64,000 bases of DNA from Sarcodiotheca gaudichaudii (Eukaryota > Rhodophyta > Florideophyceae > Gigartinales > Solieriaceae). Made by a program: the position numbers and the translations under genes. The DNA is taken from contig JAUKVZ010000003.1 of assembly GCA_032355985.1 (NCBI GenBank), positions 423,841-487,840 on the forward strand, in the 5' to 3' direction. Below are positions 9,585 through 18,653 of the stretch, piece by piece (within the stretch, counting starts at the first letter, position 1; each line of letters begins with the position of its first letter). The notes beneath the pieces were generated by a model, which worked only from the letters and a program-made list of their open reading frames with translations, was not told the DNA's origin and did not search any database.

Positions 9585-10604
9585 ATGCCCCCCCAACCCA
9601 AAGACCCACAAACCCCCGAGCAAGTCCAGGCAGCCGCGCAATCCTTCCGCGATGACTACGAACGCGTCCGCGCTGAAATCGCACGCGTCATCGTCGGACA
9701 GCGCGAGATCATCGACGGCGTCCTCACATGCCTCTTCGCCGATGGACATGCACTCCTCGAAGGCGTCCCCGGCCTCGGCAAGACACTCCTCATCCGCACC
9801 CTGGCAGACGCCCTCTCGCTCTCATTCAGCCGCATCCAGTTCACGCCCGATCTCATGCCCGCCGATGTCACCGGCACCACGATCATCGTCGACTCAGATG
9901 GCCAGCGCGAGTTCCGCTTCCAACGCGGCCCCGTCTTCGCGCAGATCGTCCTCGCCGATGAAATCAATCGCGCCACACCAAAAACACAAAGCGCCATGCT
10001 TGAAGCCATGCAGGAGCGCTCCGTCACCATCGAAGGCACAACCTACGACCTCGAGCGCCCCTTCTTCGTCATGGCCACGCAGAATCCCATCGAGCAGGAA
10101 GGCACCTACCCACTGCCCGAAGCCCAGCTCGATCGATTCTTCTACAAACTCCACGTCGGCTACTCCTCACGCGAAGAGCTCGCCGAGATCCTCAATCGCA
10201 CCACCAGCGGCATCAAAAACCAGGCCCAACCCACCATCGACGGCCCAACCATCCAGGCCCACCAGCGCCTCGTCCGTCGCGTCGCCATCGCTGATCGCGT
10301 GCAGGACTACGCCGTCCGCATGACACTCGCCACCCATCCCGGCGGCCCCTTCGCCACGCCCCTCGTCAATAAGTTCATCCGCATCGGCGCCAGCCCCCGA
10401 GGCGCCCAGGCGCTCACACTCGCCGGCAAATGCCGCGCCCTTCTCGACGGCCGCGCCGCAGTCAGCATGGACGACATCCAGGACGTCGCCCTTCCATCCC
10501 TCCGCCATCGCCTCATCCTCAACTTCGAAGGCGAAGCCGAAGGCATGACCACCGACGACATCATCACCAACATCAGCGAAACGCTCCCCGTCGAAGCAAG
10601 CTGA
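9585..10604 (+). CDS. MoxR-family AAA+ ATPase
   Basis: A 339-residue protein of normal length for AAA_3 MoxR ATPases. Visible motifs are Walker A 'GVPGLGKT' near residue 60, Walker B 'VLADEINRA' near residue 122, 'MATQNPIEQEGTYPLPEAQLDRF' carrying sensor 1 and the MoxR-specific EGTYPLPEAQ loop near residue 162, and a C-terminal helical lid. MoxR proteins act as chaperones that mature metalloenzymes or secreted complexes together with VWA-domain partners. The BatA/VWA-like fragment at the left window edge is a plausible partner although six genes lie between. The ATG at 9585 is preferred over an upstream in-frame codon at 9510 that would overlap the previous gene and add a low-complexity tail. 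Confidence 0.92.
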   Translation: MPPQPKDPQTPEQVQAAAQSFRDDYERVRAEIARVIVGQREIIDGVLTCLFADGHALLEGVPGLGKTLLIRTLADALSLSFSRIQFTPDLMPADVTGTTIIVDSDGQREFRFQRGPVFAQIVLADEINRATPKTQSAMLEAMQERSVTIEGTTYDLERPFFVMATQNPIEQEGTYPLPEAQLDRFFYKLHVGYSSREELAEILNRTTSGIKNQAQPTIDGPTIQAHQRLVRRVAIADRVQDYAVRMTLATHPGGPFATPLVNKFIRIGASPRGAQALTLAGKCRALLDGRAAVSMDDIQDVALPSLRHRLILNFEGEAEGMTTDDIITNISETLPVEAS

Positions 10605-10642
10605 CCTCGTAGCCGCACACCCAATCACAGAAAGATCACGAC

Positions 10643-11782
10643 GTGACACAAGCCGCGGCAAGCGACAACGGAATCGAAGCAACCCCGTCCGCCGCATCCA
10701 AACGCTCGCTGCCGCGCCGGCTCCTTCGATGGACATTCCGCGGCTTCATCGCCATCGTCGTCCTCTTCATCCTTCTGCTCATCGCCGGATTCACATGGGA
10801 ACAGGTTGCCAGCCGCGCGTTCCACACAAAGCATCCCGCGCCCGGTGAACTCATCACCCTTCCCGATGGCCGCACGATGCACTTCGTCGTCAAAGGCGAG
10901 GGTGAACCGACACTCGTGCTCGTCGCAGGCGCCGGCGGACCATACACCGACTGGAATCCAGTCATCGACGAACTCGCGCACACCACGCGCGTCATCGCAT
11001 ACGACCGCGCCGGCTACGGCTGGAGCGATCCCGCCTCAGCGACACGCTCGTCACTCATCATCAAGGATCTGCACGACGGTCTCGAAGCGCTCGGCGAAAC
11101 CGGACCCTTCATTCTCGTCGGCCACTCCATCGGCGGCGTCTACATCCGCCACTACGCCGCGACATATCCCGATCAGGTCGCCGGACTCGTGCTCGTCGAC
11201 TCTTCACACGAAGAACAGGCAACTCGCATGCCTCCCGCGATGATCGAGATGATCAGAAGCCGCGAAGGCATGATGAAAGTGGTCGCGTTCGCCTCGCGCT
11301 TCGGCCTGCTCCGCGCGCTGGAAGCGATGAACATCAACCCCATCACCCATGACGGCATGGGCGACGCCCAACGAGCGATGATGTGCCGAAGCTCTACCAT
11401 CCGCGCACTCAAACAGGAATACGGCTCTGTCGAAATAAGCTGCAATGAAGCCGGCGCCGCCGCCCAGCCCCTCGGCGATCTTCCCGTCCTCATCCTGACA
11501 GCCACAAGCCCGCCCCAGGGCGTCCCGCCGGAGTTCGCGGAACTGATCGACACCATCACCGCCACCTGGCGCGAACTGCAGTCAGAGCTGGCGCAGCGCT
11601 CCACCAACACGCGCCATATCTTCGTCAAAGATGCAGGCCACTACATCCAGTTCGATCAACCACACATCGTCACCGACGAAACCATCGCCATGATCGACGC
11701 AGTACGCAACGGCGAACCCCTCCAGCCCGCGCCGCCACAGCCGACTTCGGATCAATCCGAAAACGATCCCGATCAGCACTGA
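10643..11782 (+). CDS. Membrane-anchored alpha/beta hydrolase
   Basis: A 379-residue protein with a GTG start. A cytoplasmic basic stretch precedes one N-terminal transmembrane helix (FIAIVVLFILLLIAGFTW, about residues 34-51). The hydrolase fold starts at about residue 70 with the oxyanion strand 'LVLVAGAGGPYTDW'. The nucleophile elbow is 'GHSIGG' near residue 158, and the catalytic His is in 'DAGHYIQFDQP' near the C-terminus. The acidic member probably lies in 'PVLILTATSP' or just after. The substrate is unknown. The Pro/Gln-rich C-terminal tail is probably disordered. It is convergent with the Kef-type gene, with a repeat cluster between them. Confidence 0.85.
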   Translation: MTQAAASDNGIEATPSAASKRSLPRRLLRWTFRGFIAIVVLFILLLIAGFTWEQVASRAFHTKHPAPGELITLPDGRTMHFVVKGEGEPTLVLVAGAGGPYTDWNPVIDELAHTTRVIAYDRAGYGWSDPASATRSSLIIKDLHDGLEALGETGPFILVGHSIGGVYIRHYAATYPDQVAGLVLVDSSHEEQATRMPPAMIEMIRSREGMMKVVAFASRFGLLRALEAMNINPITHDGMGDAQRAMMCRSSTIRALKQEYGSVEISCNEAGAAAQPLGDLPVLILTATSPPQGVPPEFAELIDTITATWRELQSELAQRSTNTRHIFVKDAGHYIQFDQPHIVTDETIAMIDAVRNGEPLQPAPPQPTSDQSENDPDQH

Positions 11783-11810
11783 AGCGCCACACCCATCATC
11801 GCTGCGCCCA

Positions 11811-12190
11811 CTCCCTCTCCCTCAACAGGCGCAGCCGAGTGAGAGAGGCCAAGTGAGGGCTCCCACATCGAAGATCCGCCCATGGCGGACCGCCACTCCA
11901 ATCCTCAACAACCAACAGCGCACGCAACAACACAAACCTCACCCAACAACGCATGCGTCCGCCTCCCTCTCCCGCGCAGGCGCAGCCGAGTGGGAGAGGC
12001 CAGGTGAGGGCTCGACCTCCTATCCCCTCCTCCATCCCTCAACAACCAAAAGCGCACGCAACAACACAAGCCTCACCCAAAAACGCATGCGTCCGCCTCC
12101 CTCTCCCGCGCAGGCGAAGCCGAGTGGGAGAGGCCAGGTGAGGGCTCGACCTCCTACCCCCTCCTCCATCCCTCAACAACCAAACGCGCA
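11811..12190. repeat. Cluster of three GC-rich palindromic intergenic repeats
   Basis: Three copies of one unit lie in the gap between convergent genes. Each has a core that begins TCCCTCTCCC, continues GCGCAGGCGCAGCCGAG and ends TGGGAGAGG, so that CCTCTCCC pairs with GGGAGAGG. The cores begin at 11812, 11964 and 12098. They are joined by a conserved spacer containing TCAACAACC, GCGCACGCAACAACA and the palindrome GCATGC. The last two units are near-identical over about 134 bases. The same element recurs at 15531-15910, near 16500 and, inverted, at 36060-36235. The structure resembles REP-type or bidirectional-terminator elements. Confidence 0.85.
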
Positions 12191-12232
12191 CGCAACAACA
12201 AGCGCCGCCCCCGCAAACAAGTCTTCCTCACT

Positions 12233-13888
12233 TCATCGATCGCCCCGCCCAAGAATCCGCCGCCGCAAACGAGCCGCCAGCCGCGCCCCCGTGATCCCCT
12301 CTTCATCCACAAGCTCATCCGCGCCGCTGATGCGAATCTCTTCGACATACCGGTGATACCGCGCGCGAGCGATGATGAAAGCATCCGGCGCCGTCGTGCG
12401 CACCAGCCGAATGACCTGGCTCGCGACAAGTGGATCAGGAATCGTCACAACCACCGTATCAGCCGCCATCACGCCCGCATGACGCAACACATCTGCATGC
12501 GTCGCATCTCCAATCTGACCAACAAGCCCCATCTCATGCGCAACCCGGATCGCCTTGAAATCAATATCAACAACGACCACATGCTCATTCCGATCAGCAA
12601 GCATGCGCCCGACAGTCTGACCCGCTGGGCCGAATCCAATGACCAGCACATGAGCGCCCGTCTCGCTCATCGATTCATCAAACGTGGCGGGAGCTGACGA
12701 CACCAGCCTCGCGCGCCGCAGCGCCCCGATCATCCGCGGCGCCAGCCATGGCGCCATCGACACCAGATACGGCGTCACAAACAGCGAAATAATCGTCGCC
12801 GAGACAATCAATCGAAGCAGGCTCTCCCCGATCAGCGTGCCCTGCGCCGACATGGCGAGAATGAATGAAAACTCGCCCACCTGCGCAAGACACATGCCCG
12901 TCATCAGCGCGCTTTCATGCGCCATGCCGAAGCAGCGCAGAAGCCCCCACACGATGATCGTCTTGACCACAATGATCGCCGCGACAACCACAAGCACAAG
13001 ATCAAGATGCTGCACAAACCATGCAGGATCGCCCAGCATGCCGATCGATCCGAAGAACAGCGTGACCAGCAGCGTTTGAATCGACGAGATATCCGCGCGA
13101 ACCTGCGTCGCAAATGGAGACGCCGCAAGCAGCATGCCCGCCACAAATGCGCCAAGCGCCGGCGAAAGTCCGAACTGATGCGAAGCCCACGCCGCGCCCA
13201 GACCAACCACGATCGCGATCAGAATCGGAAGATCCCGACTATGCCGCAGCTCCTCCATCTGTAATAGCCGCGGCGCCACATACTTCAAAATCAAATACAG
13301 CACGGCGATCAACACGATCGCCCCGCCCAGCACCCGCGCAATCGCCCATCCCGCCTCGGTCAGATCGCTCCCGCCGCCAAGCAGCGCCACCAGCACAACC
13401 AGCGGCACGACCGCGGCATCCTGAACCAGCAGAATCCCCAAAGCATGTCGCCCATGATGTGATTCAATCTCAGCGCGCGACACAAGCAGACGCAGCACAC
13501 AAGCCGTGCTGCTCAGCGCCACAATCGCCCCCAGCGCCACCGACGTCCGCACCGGCTCACCCAGCAGCACACACGCCACGGCCACAATCGCCATCGTGAC
13601 GATCACCTGAAAGAAACCACTGCCGATCGCCGTCCGCCCCAGCCCCATCAGCCGCCGCCACGAAAACTCCAGCCCGATCGTAAAAAGCAGCAGCGCAATC
13701 CCAAGCTCGGCAAGCGTCGCCACCTCATCACGAGACGACACGACCTGCAGCGCATTGGGTCCCAGCAACGTCCCCGCCGCGAGATACCCGATGATCGGGC
13801 TCTGCTTCAGACTGGCGCACACAATGCCAAGCGCCGTGGCGCCCGACAGCAAGAGCAGCACATCAAGGAGCACCGTCCATGAATCCAT
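12233..13888 (-). CDS. Kef-type monovalent cation:proton antiporter (CPA2) with TrkA-N domain
   Basis: A 551-residue inner-membrane protein. About 12 helices occupy residues 1-385, beginning LLDVLLLLSGATALGIV and including 'GYLAAGTLLGP', 'ELGIALLLFTIGLEF' and 'GFGLSPALGAFVAGMLLA'-type blocks typical of CPA2 exchangers (KefB/KefC/YbaL group). A cytoplasmic Rossmann domain follows from about residue 415 ('VLVIGFGPAGQTVGRML', 'VVVVDID', 'GDATHADVL'), which is a TrkA-N/RCK nucleotide-binding domain that gates transport. There is no clear TrkA-C domain; the protein stops soon after 'FIIARARYHRYVEEIRISGADELVDEEG'. It probably mediates K+ or Na+ efflux in exchange for H+. Confidence 0.9.
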   Translation of the reverse strand: MDSWTVLLDVLLLLSGATALGIVCASLKQSPIIGYLAAGTLLGPNALQVVSSRDEVATLAELGIALLLFTIGLEFSWRRLMGLGRTAIGSGFFQVIVTMAIVAVACVLLGEPVRTSVALGAIVALSSTACVLRLLVSRAEIESHHGRHALGILLVQDAAVVPLVVLVALLGGGSDLTEAGWAIARVLGGAIVLIAVLYLILKYVAPRLLQMEELRHSRDLPILIAIVVGLGAAWASHQFGLSPALGAFVAGMLLAASPFATQVRADISSIQTLLVTLFFGSIGMLGDPAWFVQHLDLVLVVVAAIIVVKTIIVWGLLRCFGMAHESALMTGMCLAQVGEFSFILAMSAQGTLIGESLLRLIVSATIISLFVTPYLVSMAPWLAPRMIGALRRARLVSSAPATFDESMSETGAHVLVIGFGPAGQTVGRMLADRNEHVVVVDIDFKAIRVAHEMGLVGQIGDATHADVLRHAGVMAADTVVVTIPDPLVASQVIRLVRTTAPDAFIIARARYHRYVEEIRISGADELVDEEGITGARLAARLRRRILGRGDR

Positions 13889-13969
13889 GGATCCGATTCT
13901 ACGGACGCCTCAGCCGCATGCTTCGACGGGCGACATTTCCCCCCACGCCGTCATTCCGCGCACACTACG

Positions 13970-15565
13970 ATGCACGCCATGGCAAGCGAGGATCGTCCAC
14001 CCCTGCGTGATCGGATTCCCGGTTGGCGCCGCCTGTCGCGTGTGCCCGCGCAGCTCCTTCGCCGCAATCCCTTCGAAGGCGACATCATCCCTTCGAGAGT
14101 GCCGTTGTTCACATTCGGCTCGAGCCGGCCGACGCTCCCCTTCCCGCATCCCGGCAACTACAGAAGACCGATTCGCATTCTGGAGGCGTACTTCTGGGAA
14201 GCCGAGCGCGATGAAGGACCCGCCCGCCACAATCGCTATCTCGATGTCCCCGGATTCCCGCCCGTCCTTGTGACACGCGATCCCGGTGTCATCCGCGCGA
14301 TCTCCGTCGCCACCGGCGCCAAACCCGGCCAGTTCGATCGCGACACGCTTCCCTCCAAGGGCATCGCGCGCGCGACCGGCGAGGACTCCCTCCTCTATGC
14401 AAACGGCCCCGGCTGGAAGCAGCAGAAAAAACTCGCCACCCCCGCCTTCGCGCGCACGACCCTCTTCCAGCCAGAGCGGTTCAGCGAGTTCGCCGACACC
14501 TTCCGAAAGACGGCCGTCGATCGCCTCGAAGTGCTCGATCGACTCATCGAACAACCCGGCGAAAAAGTCCGCATCACGCTCGAGCCTGAAATCAAGGCCG
14601 TCATGCTCGAGATGCTCGTCAATAACTTTTTCGGCGCCTCCATCGCTTACGAAGACATCCGCGATCGATACGTGCCCGGCCTCGATTGCGTCATCAATCA
14701 CATCGTGCGCGACACCGTCGTCAACAAGGTCGGCTGTCCGCTTCACAGGATGCCCGGCTTCACACGGAAAATCGCAGAGGCAAAACACGCCAGCGATGTC
14801 TTCGAAGAGCTCACTGACCTGGCGATCGAAGGCCGCGCCGAAGGTCGTGGCCTGTGGGCCCAGTTCAAATCCGATGCGCCAGATGACGCCCTGCGAAGCA
14901 ACATTCGCGTCTTCCTCGCCGGCGCCCTCGAAGCGACAACGTCCTATGCAAGCTGGGCCATCGCCCATCTCGCCCGCCGTCCCGATGTGCAGGAGAAGGT
15001 CTACGAAGAAGTGCGCGATGTCGAAGACTACGCGCCCGAAGCGCTCGCCGAGATGACCTACCTCGGCAACGTGCTCGACGAAACGCTGCGGCTTACCCCC
15101 TCCCTCTACTTCCACCCGCGCCGAGCGACCGTCGACACCTGGATCGAAACAACCGCCGGAAAGCGCATGCGCATCCCCGCCGGAACCCACATCCTCCTGG
15201 ATGTCTGGCACGCCAACCGCCACGATGACCACTGGGGCGTCGATGTCACGGGCTACCCCGCGCTCGACTTCGCGCCCGAACGCTGGCAGCGAATCGCAGA
15301 AAGCGATCACGACGCCGCCGACCTCCTGCACTTCGGGTTCGGCCACGGCCCGCGCTTCTGTCCCGGCAAGAGCCTCGGCCAGATGGAAGTCGCTCTCGTC
15401 GTCGGCGCCTTCGTCAAGCTCTTCCGATTCGAAGCCGCCAATGAACAGAACGCAGAACGAGCTGGCGTCTCAACAAAACCTCTCGACGGCGTCATGCTCG
15501 ACGTCACACGCCGCCCACAGGATGAAGCGCCCCCTCCCTCTCCCTCAGCAGGCGCAGCCGAATGA
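13970..15565 (+). CDS. Cytochrome P450
   Basis: A 531-residue heme monooxygenase. Motifs in order: I-helix oxygen-binding 'AGALEATTSYASW' near residue 322, K-helix ExxR in 'DETLRLTPSLYFHPRR' near residue 370, the PERF-like 'FAPERWQ', and the heme-ligand loop 'FGFGHGPRFCPGKSLGQME' near residue 460, with the axial Cys. The substrate is unknown and no redox partner gene is adjacent. Two start codons (13970 and 13979) are possible. The last ~12 residues (PPPSPSAGAAE) and the stop codon are encoded by the first copy of the intergenic repeat, so the original C-terminus has been extended or replaced. Confidence 0.93.
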   Translation: MHAMASEDRPPLRDRIPGWRRLSRVPAQLLRRNPFEGDIIPSRVPLFTFGSSRPTLPFPHPGNYRRPIRILEAYFWEAERDEGPARHNRYLDVPGFPPVLVTRDPGVIRAISVATGAKPGQFDRDTLPSKGIARATGEDSLLYANGPGWKQQKKLATPAFARTTLFQPERFSEFADTFRKTAVDRLEVLDRLIEQPGEKVRITLEPEIKAVMLEMLVNNFFGASIAYEDIRDRYVPGLDCVINHIVRDTVVNKVGCPLHRMPGFTRKIAEAKHASDVFEELTDLAIEGRAEGRGLWAQFKSDAPDDALRSNIRVFLAGALEATTSYASWAIAHLARRPDVQEKVYEEVRDVEDYAPEALAEMTYLGNVLDETLRLTPSLYFHPRRATVDTWIETTAGKRMRIPAGTHILLDVWHANRHDDHWGVDVTGYPALDFAPERWQRIAESDHDAADLLHFGFGHGPRFCPGKSLGQMEVALVVGAFVKLFRFEAANEQNAERAGVSTKPLDGVMLDVTRRPQDEAPPPSPSAGAAE

Positions 15566-15910
15566 GAGAGGGCCGGGGTATAGGCGCCAACATCGAAGAT
15601 CCGCCCTTGGCGGACATCTTCTCCAATCCTCAATAACCAACAGCGCACACAACAACACACACCTCTCCCAAAAAACGCATGCGTCCCCCTCCCTCTCCCG
15701 CGCAGGCGCAGCCGAGTGGGAGAGGGCCGGGGTGAGGGCTCGACCTCCTACCCTTCCTCCATCGCTCGACATTCAACGCCGTCGGCAAACACACACGCCA
15801 CTCCCAACAACGCCTGCGTCCGCAACCTCTCCCGCTTGCGGGAGAGGGCAGGGTGAGGACTCCCACACCTACATCTTCTCCACTCCTCAACAACCAATAG
15901 CGCACACAAC
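15531..15910. repeat. Second cluster of the palindromic intergenic repeat
   Basis: Cores begin at about 15535, 15690 and 15826. The first overlaps the 3' end of the P450 gene. Its spacer (CATCGAAGATCCGCCC, then GGCGGAC) closely matches the spacer after the first core of the 11.8 kb cluster. The third core is a simpler variant with CCTCTCCC and GGGAGAGG separated by GCTTGC. The cluster fills the gap between convergent P450 and VOC genes. Confidence 0.85.
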
Positions 15911-15970
15911 AACAGACGCAACGCCCATAGACGCCTGCGCCCCTTTCAAACAAAACTCCTCAACCTCTCC

Positions 15971-16453
15971 CTACGCCCCCACAGCCTGCTCAAGCTGCGC
16001 GCAGTCGATCTTCACCATCCCCATCATCGCCTGCATCGCCTTCGCGGCCTTCGTCTCATCCGAATCCGTAATCAAATCAAGCAACAGCTTCGGATCAATC
16101 TGCCACGACACACCGAAGTGATCCGTGATCCACCCACAAGCCTGCGGCGTCCCTCCAGCCTCCACAAACTTGCCCCAGTACTCATCCACCTCCGCCTGCG
16201 TATCACACAACGCCGCAAGCGAAATCCCCATGCTGAACTCAAACTGAGGCCCGCCATTGAGCGCCGTAAACGGCCGCCCATCCAGCGTGAACTCCACCGT
16301 CATCACGCTCCCCGCCGCCAGCGGGAACTCCGGCCCCAGATCGGGATACCGCGAGATGCGCGTGATCTCAGAGTTGGGAAACACAGACGTGTAAAAGCGA
16401 GCCGCCTCTTCCGCCTGATCATTGAACGTCAGAAATGTGGTGATGTTGGACAT
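15971..16453 (-). CDS. VOC-superfamily protein, PhnB-like / 3-demethylubiquinone-9 methyltransferase-like fold
   Basis: A 160-residue single-domain protein of the usual length for the family. It opens 'ITTFLTFNDQAEEAARFYTSVFPNSEI', the standard first beta-alpha-beta module of this vicinal-oxygen-chelate group. It contains 'FTLDGRPFTALNGGP' and ends with a 'GWITDHFGVSWQIDP' block. Many members are labelled 3-demethylubiquinone methyltransferases by homology but lack a known activity, so no reaction is assigned. It stands alone on the minus strand, flanked on both sides by repeat elements. Confidence 0.9.
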   Translation of the reverse strand: MSNITTFLTFNDQAEEAARFYTSVFPNSEITRISRYPDLGPEFPLAAGSVMTVEFTLDGRPFTALNGGPQFEFSMGISLAALCDTQAEVDEYWGKFVEAGGTPQACGWITDHFGVSWQIDPKLLLDLITDSDETKAAKAMQAMMGMVKIDCAQLEQAVGA

Positions 16454-16496
16454 ACAGAGAAATTACGAGCATCCTCCCCATCAATCAACGCTTGCG

Positions 16497-16560
16497 CTCC
16501 CCCTCCCTCTCCCTCAGCAGGCGCAGCCAAGTGGGAGAGGCCAGGTGAGGGCTCGACCCC
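16497..16560. repeat. Single copy of the palindromic intergenic repeat
   Basis: One core (CCCTCTCCCTCAGCAGGCG through GTGGGAGAGG, then CCAGGTGAGGGCTCGACC) lies 44 bases upstream of the VOC start. A degenerate relative (TGTTCCCGCGAGGCGCAGCC) follows near 16661-16690. Confidence 0.75.
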
Positions 16561-17249
16561 TACTCAAACTCCAATCCTCGTCGACCAGTGACGATCATCC
16601 AAAACGGCCACCCCCAACAACGCCTGCGTCCCCCCTCCTGTTCCCCTGCTCCCCTCCTCACCTGTTCCCGCGAGGCGCAGCCGAAGCGCGAACATGCACT
16701 TTCCATACGCGCAAAGCGCACCCACTTTTCCAAAAATCCCAACCTCGTGAAAAAAATTTGCGCCCTTGCGCCACAAGCACTTACGAAAGTCAGTGCGCAC
16801 ATACATCGCGCGCAGCGCCTACGCAGAGCGCTGATCCGTCCATAGGTAGAGGCCCGCGCGTTTTGCAACGCTCGCGAGCTTCAAGCTGATCGGCGGCAAG
16901 TCATCCGGTGGCCGAAGACGCCGGACGACAACATCGCCGAGGTGGAGCCTGAAGCGAACGACCCGCGCAAAGCGCAACGACCTCGAACTGTTCCAGCGCA
17001 CCAGCGCCCGGCCGCCTGCCGATCAGCTGCGCCCCCAAAGCGCAGTTCCACCTCAAGCATCCGCCGGCAGCCAACGCGAACAGCAGCAAGCAGCCCGCAA
17101 GGGCGAACGAAATCCCGAATCCGTTCCACGAAGCGCCGTCCCGGCGCGCACATATCGCCGCATTCCAAAACGCAGACAGGCCCTCGAACTGATCCGAAGG
17201 CCTGTCAATGCTCACGTCAATCGCGAGGAGACGTGGATGTTGTCAAATG
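16561..17249. other. Long intergenic region at the strand-skew transition; no firm gene
   Basis: Nearly 700 bases without a convincing gene. It contains a short A/T-rich patch at about 16728-16763 (TTTTCCAAAAATCCC followed by GTGAAAAAAATTTG), conspicuous in this GC-rich sequence. On the minus strand there are overlapping short frames in three phases. One encodes a 60-residue basic peptide (see 16819-17001). Another at 16901-17215 has a hydrophobic stretch (FALAGCLLLFALAAGG). A frameshifted or decayed small gene is possible. The lack of coding pressure, the A/T patch and the skew change make it one candidate location for replication-origin DNA. Confidence 0.4.
16819..17001 (-). CDS. Possible small protein or remnant of a gene
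   Basis: A 60-codon frame with a GTG start. It contains 'RFRLHLGDVVVRRLRPPD' and ends 'AGLYLWTDQRSA', whose composition looks more protein-like than neighbouring shadow frames. There is no ribosome-binding site and no family is recognised. It may be the 3' part of a frame whose 5' part lies in another phase upstream (16901-17215). Confidence 0.2.
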   Translation of the reverse strand: MRWNSSRSLRFARVVRFRLHLGDVVVRRLRPPDDLPPISLKLASVAKRAGLYLWTDQRSA

Positions 17250-17996
17250 TCAGACGCGCCGACGCCTCGCAGCGCACAGACCGGCGAGGGCAAGCAGCCC
17301 GGCGCCGCCCGGTGCGGGAATAAAGACAAGATTGTCGATGCCCGCAGAGCCATCGAACTCGAAATGCATCTGAACGACGCGCGTCGGATCAAACCCCGCA
17401 TCCTCCATGGCCGTCGCGATCGCGCCGCCCTCGCCCATCTGATCGGCGAGCGTGGTGAGATCAAGCGTGTCGTAACCATCCGGCCCGGCGACATCAATGT
17501 CCTTCGTCCACGTGCTGGGTACATCGAAGACGCGCGCAAACCCGTTGACATCGGACAGCGTGATCAGCACATCCTGGTTGTTGCCGTTGATGTCGACCAG
17601 ATCAATCGAAAGCAGCTCGACATCGAGCGTGAAGTCAAACGTGATCCAGCCCCCATGCAGATCGTCATCGGCTGTGTCGAAAATGCCCGGCACGGTCTGC
17701 GTGGGATTGTCGTTGCTCTGCAGAATCATGATGTTGCCGAGATCGACGAGCAGATCGGGATCGGGGCCGCCCATGTTCGGACCCATCGGATCCGAATCAA
17801 AGATCGCGGCGCCGAGATTCGGCCCGCCCGAACTGACATTCATGAAGTTGCCGAACTCCGGCGGGGAGGAAATATCCTGTCCATTGACCAGCGGCGCGCC
17901 GAAGTCGTCCGTCTCAAAGTCAATAGTCGTGACGCCGCCATGCGCAACGGACGCGCAAAGCGCACACGCAACAATTGCGTACTTCGTAGGTGACAT
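17250..17996 (-). CDS. Secreted protein with PEP-CTERM-like sorting tail
   Basis: A 248-residue protein. The start at 17996 is chosen because a GA-rich ribosome-binding stretch precedes it and the signal peptide (SPTKYAIVACALCASVAHG) then begins at the N-terminus. The mature part is acidic and rich in Asp, Gly and Asn ('FDTADDDLHGGWITFDFTLDVELLSIDLVDING'), consistent with a beta-sandwich. The C-terminus 'PAPGGAGLLALAGLCAARRRR' has the motif, hydrophobic helix and Arg cluster of PEP-CTERM proteins, with PAPGG in place of the classical PEP. It is probably anchored in or exported to the cell envelope. The ligand is unknown. Confidence 0.82.
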   Translation of the reverse strand: MSPTKYAIVACALCASVAHGGVTTIDFETDDFGAPLVNGQDISSPPEFGNFMNVSSGGPNLGAAIFDSDPMGPNMGGPDPDLLVDLGNIMILQSNDNPTQTVPGIFDTADDDLHGGWITFDFTLDVELLSIDLVDINGNNQDVLITLSDVNGFARVFDVPSTWTKDIDVAGPDGYDTLDLTTLADQMGEGGAIATAMEDAGFDPTRVVQMHFEFDGSAGIDNLVFIPAPGGAGLLALAGLCAARRRRV

Positions 17997-18199
17997 GTCT
18001 CTTCGTTCCTTATTCACTCGGCGCATTGCACGACCGCCGAGGCCCTCACAAATCTCTTCTCGCTCCAGTGAGCCGATTTCAGCGCAGCTTCCTCCCAGAT
18101 CGCCTTGCCGAAATCTCCTGTTCTTCCCCTATTCAAGCGACGTGGGGCGTTTGGAGCAAGACTTTTTGGGGGGCTTCCGGCCCGGGACGTGTCCCCGAG

Positions 18200-18589
18200 T
18201 CAGGCGGCGTTCGCCAGCGAGGCATGACCCTTCGCCGGAAGGCGCCGGGAAGGCGACTCCTCAACCATAGGCTCGGGCGCAGTAGTCTCCGGGGCCGCAT
18301 CCTTGACCGGCTCCGGGACATGCAACTGGCTGACCCACAGGCCGAAATCATTGCGTCGAACGCCGCTGGCCGCGTAATCCGCGATCCACGCCACGTCATC
18401 GATCAAATACTGAAACTGATAATCCCCTGGGATCATCGCCTCACGCGTCGTCCACCAGCCATCCGGGGTTCGAAGCATCTCGATCGGGCGCTCCTGCCAT
18501 CCGGTAAAGTCGCCGACCAACTGCACGCGGCGAGCATCCGGCAGGAACAGCCTGAACTCGCAACCGCCTGCCTGATCGATCGTCACCAT
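18200..18589 (-). CDS. Small protein with a glycogen-binding (CBM48 / AMPK-beta-type) domain
   Basis: A 129-residue protein. The start at 18589 puts 'CEFRLFLPDARRVQLVGDFTGWQ' at the N-terminus. This is the classical first strands of CBM48/isoamylase-N domains (x-F-x-P-x-A-x-x-V-x-L-x-G-D-F-x-x-W). It continues with 'DGWWTTREAMIPGDYQFQYLIDDVAWIADYAA', matching the domain to about residue 85. No catalytic domain follows; the tail is Pro/Glu-rich. It could target a partner to glycogen or act as a regulatory subunit, but that is inference. A longer upstream frame overlaps the divergent lipoprotein gene and is rejected. Confidence 0.85.
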   Translation of the reverse strand: MVTIDQAGGCEFRLFLPDARRVQLVGDFTGWQERPIEMLRTPDGWWTTREAMIPGDYQFQYLIDDVAWIADYAASGVRRNDFGLWVSQLHVPEPVKDAAPETTAPEPMVEESPSRRLPAKGHASLANAA

Positions 18590-18653
18590 GCCTAATCTCC
18601 GGACGCAATGGAGTTCGATGCCGCCGATCGCCACACAGACTTCCGGCGCGCTG

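Noticed and set aside
12061-12190. Tandem repeats as a possible CRISPR array or insertion sequence
   Set aside because: Units are imperfect, contain no unique spacers or transposase and match scattered intergenic copies.
13910-15346. 478-codon open frame on the minus strand
   Set aside because: It is antisense to the P450, whose motifs are all in the + frame. The long frame is a product of high GC and codon bias.
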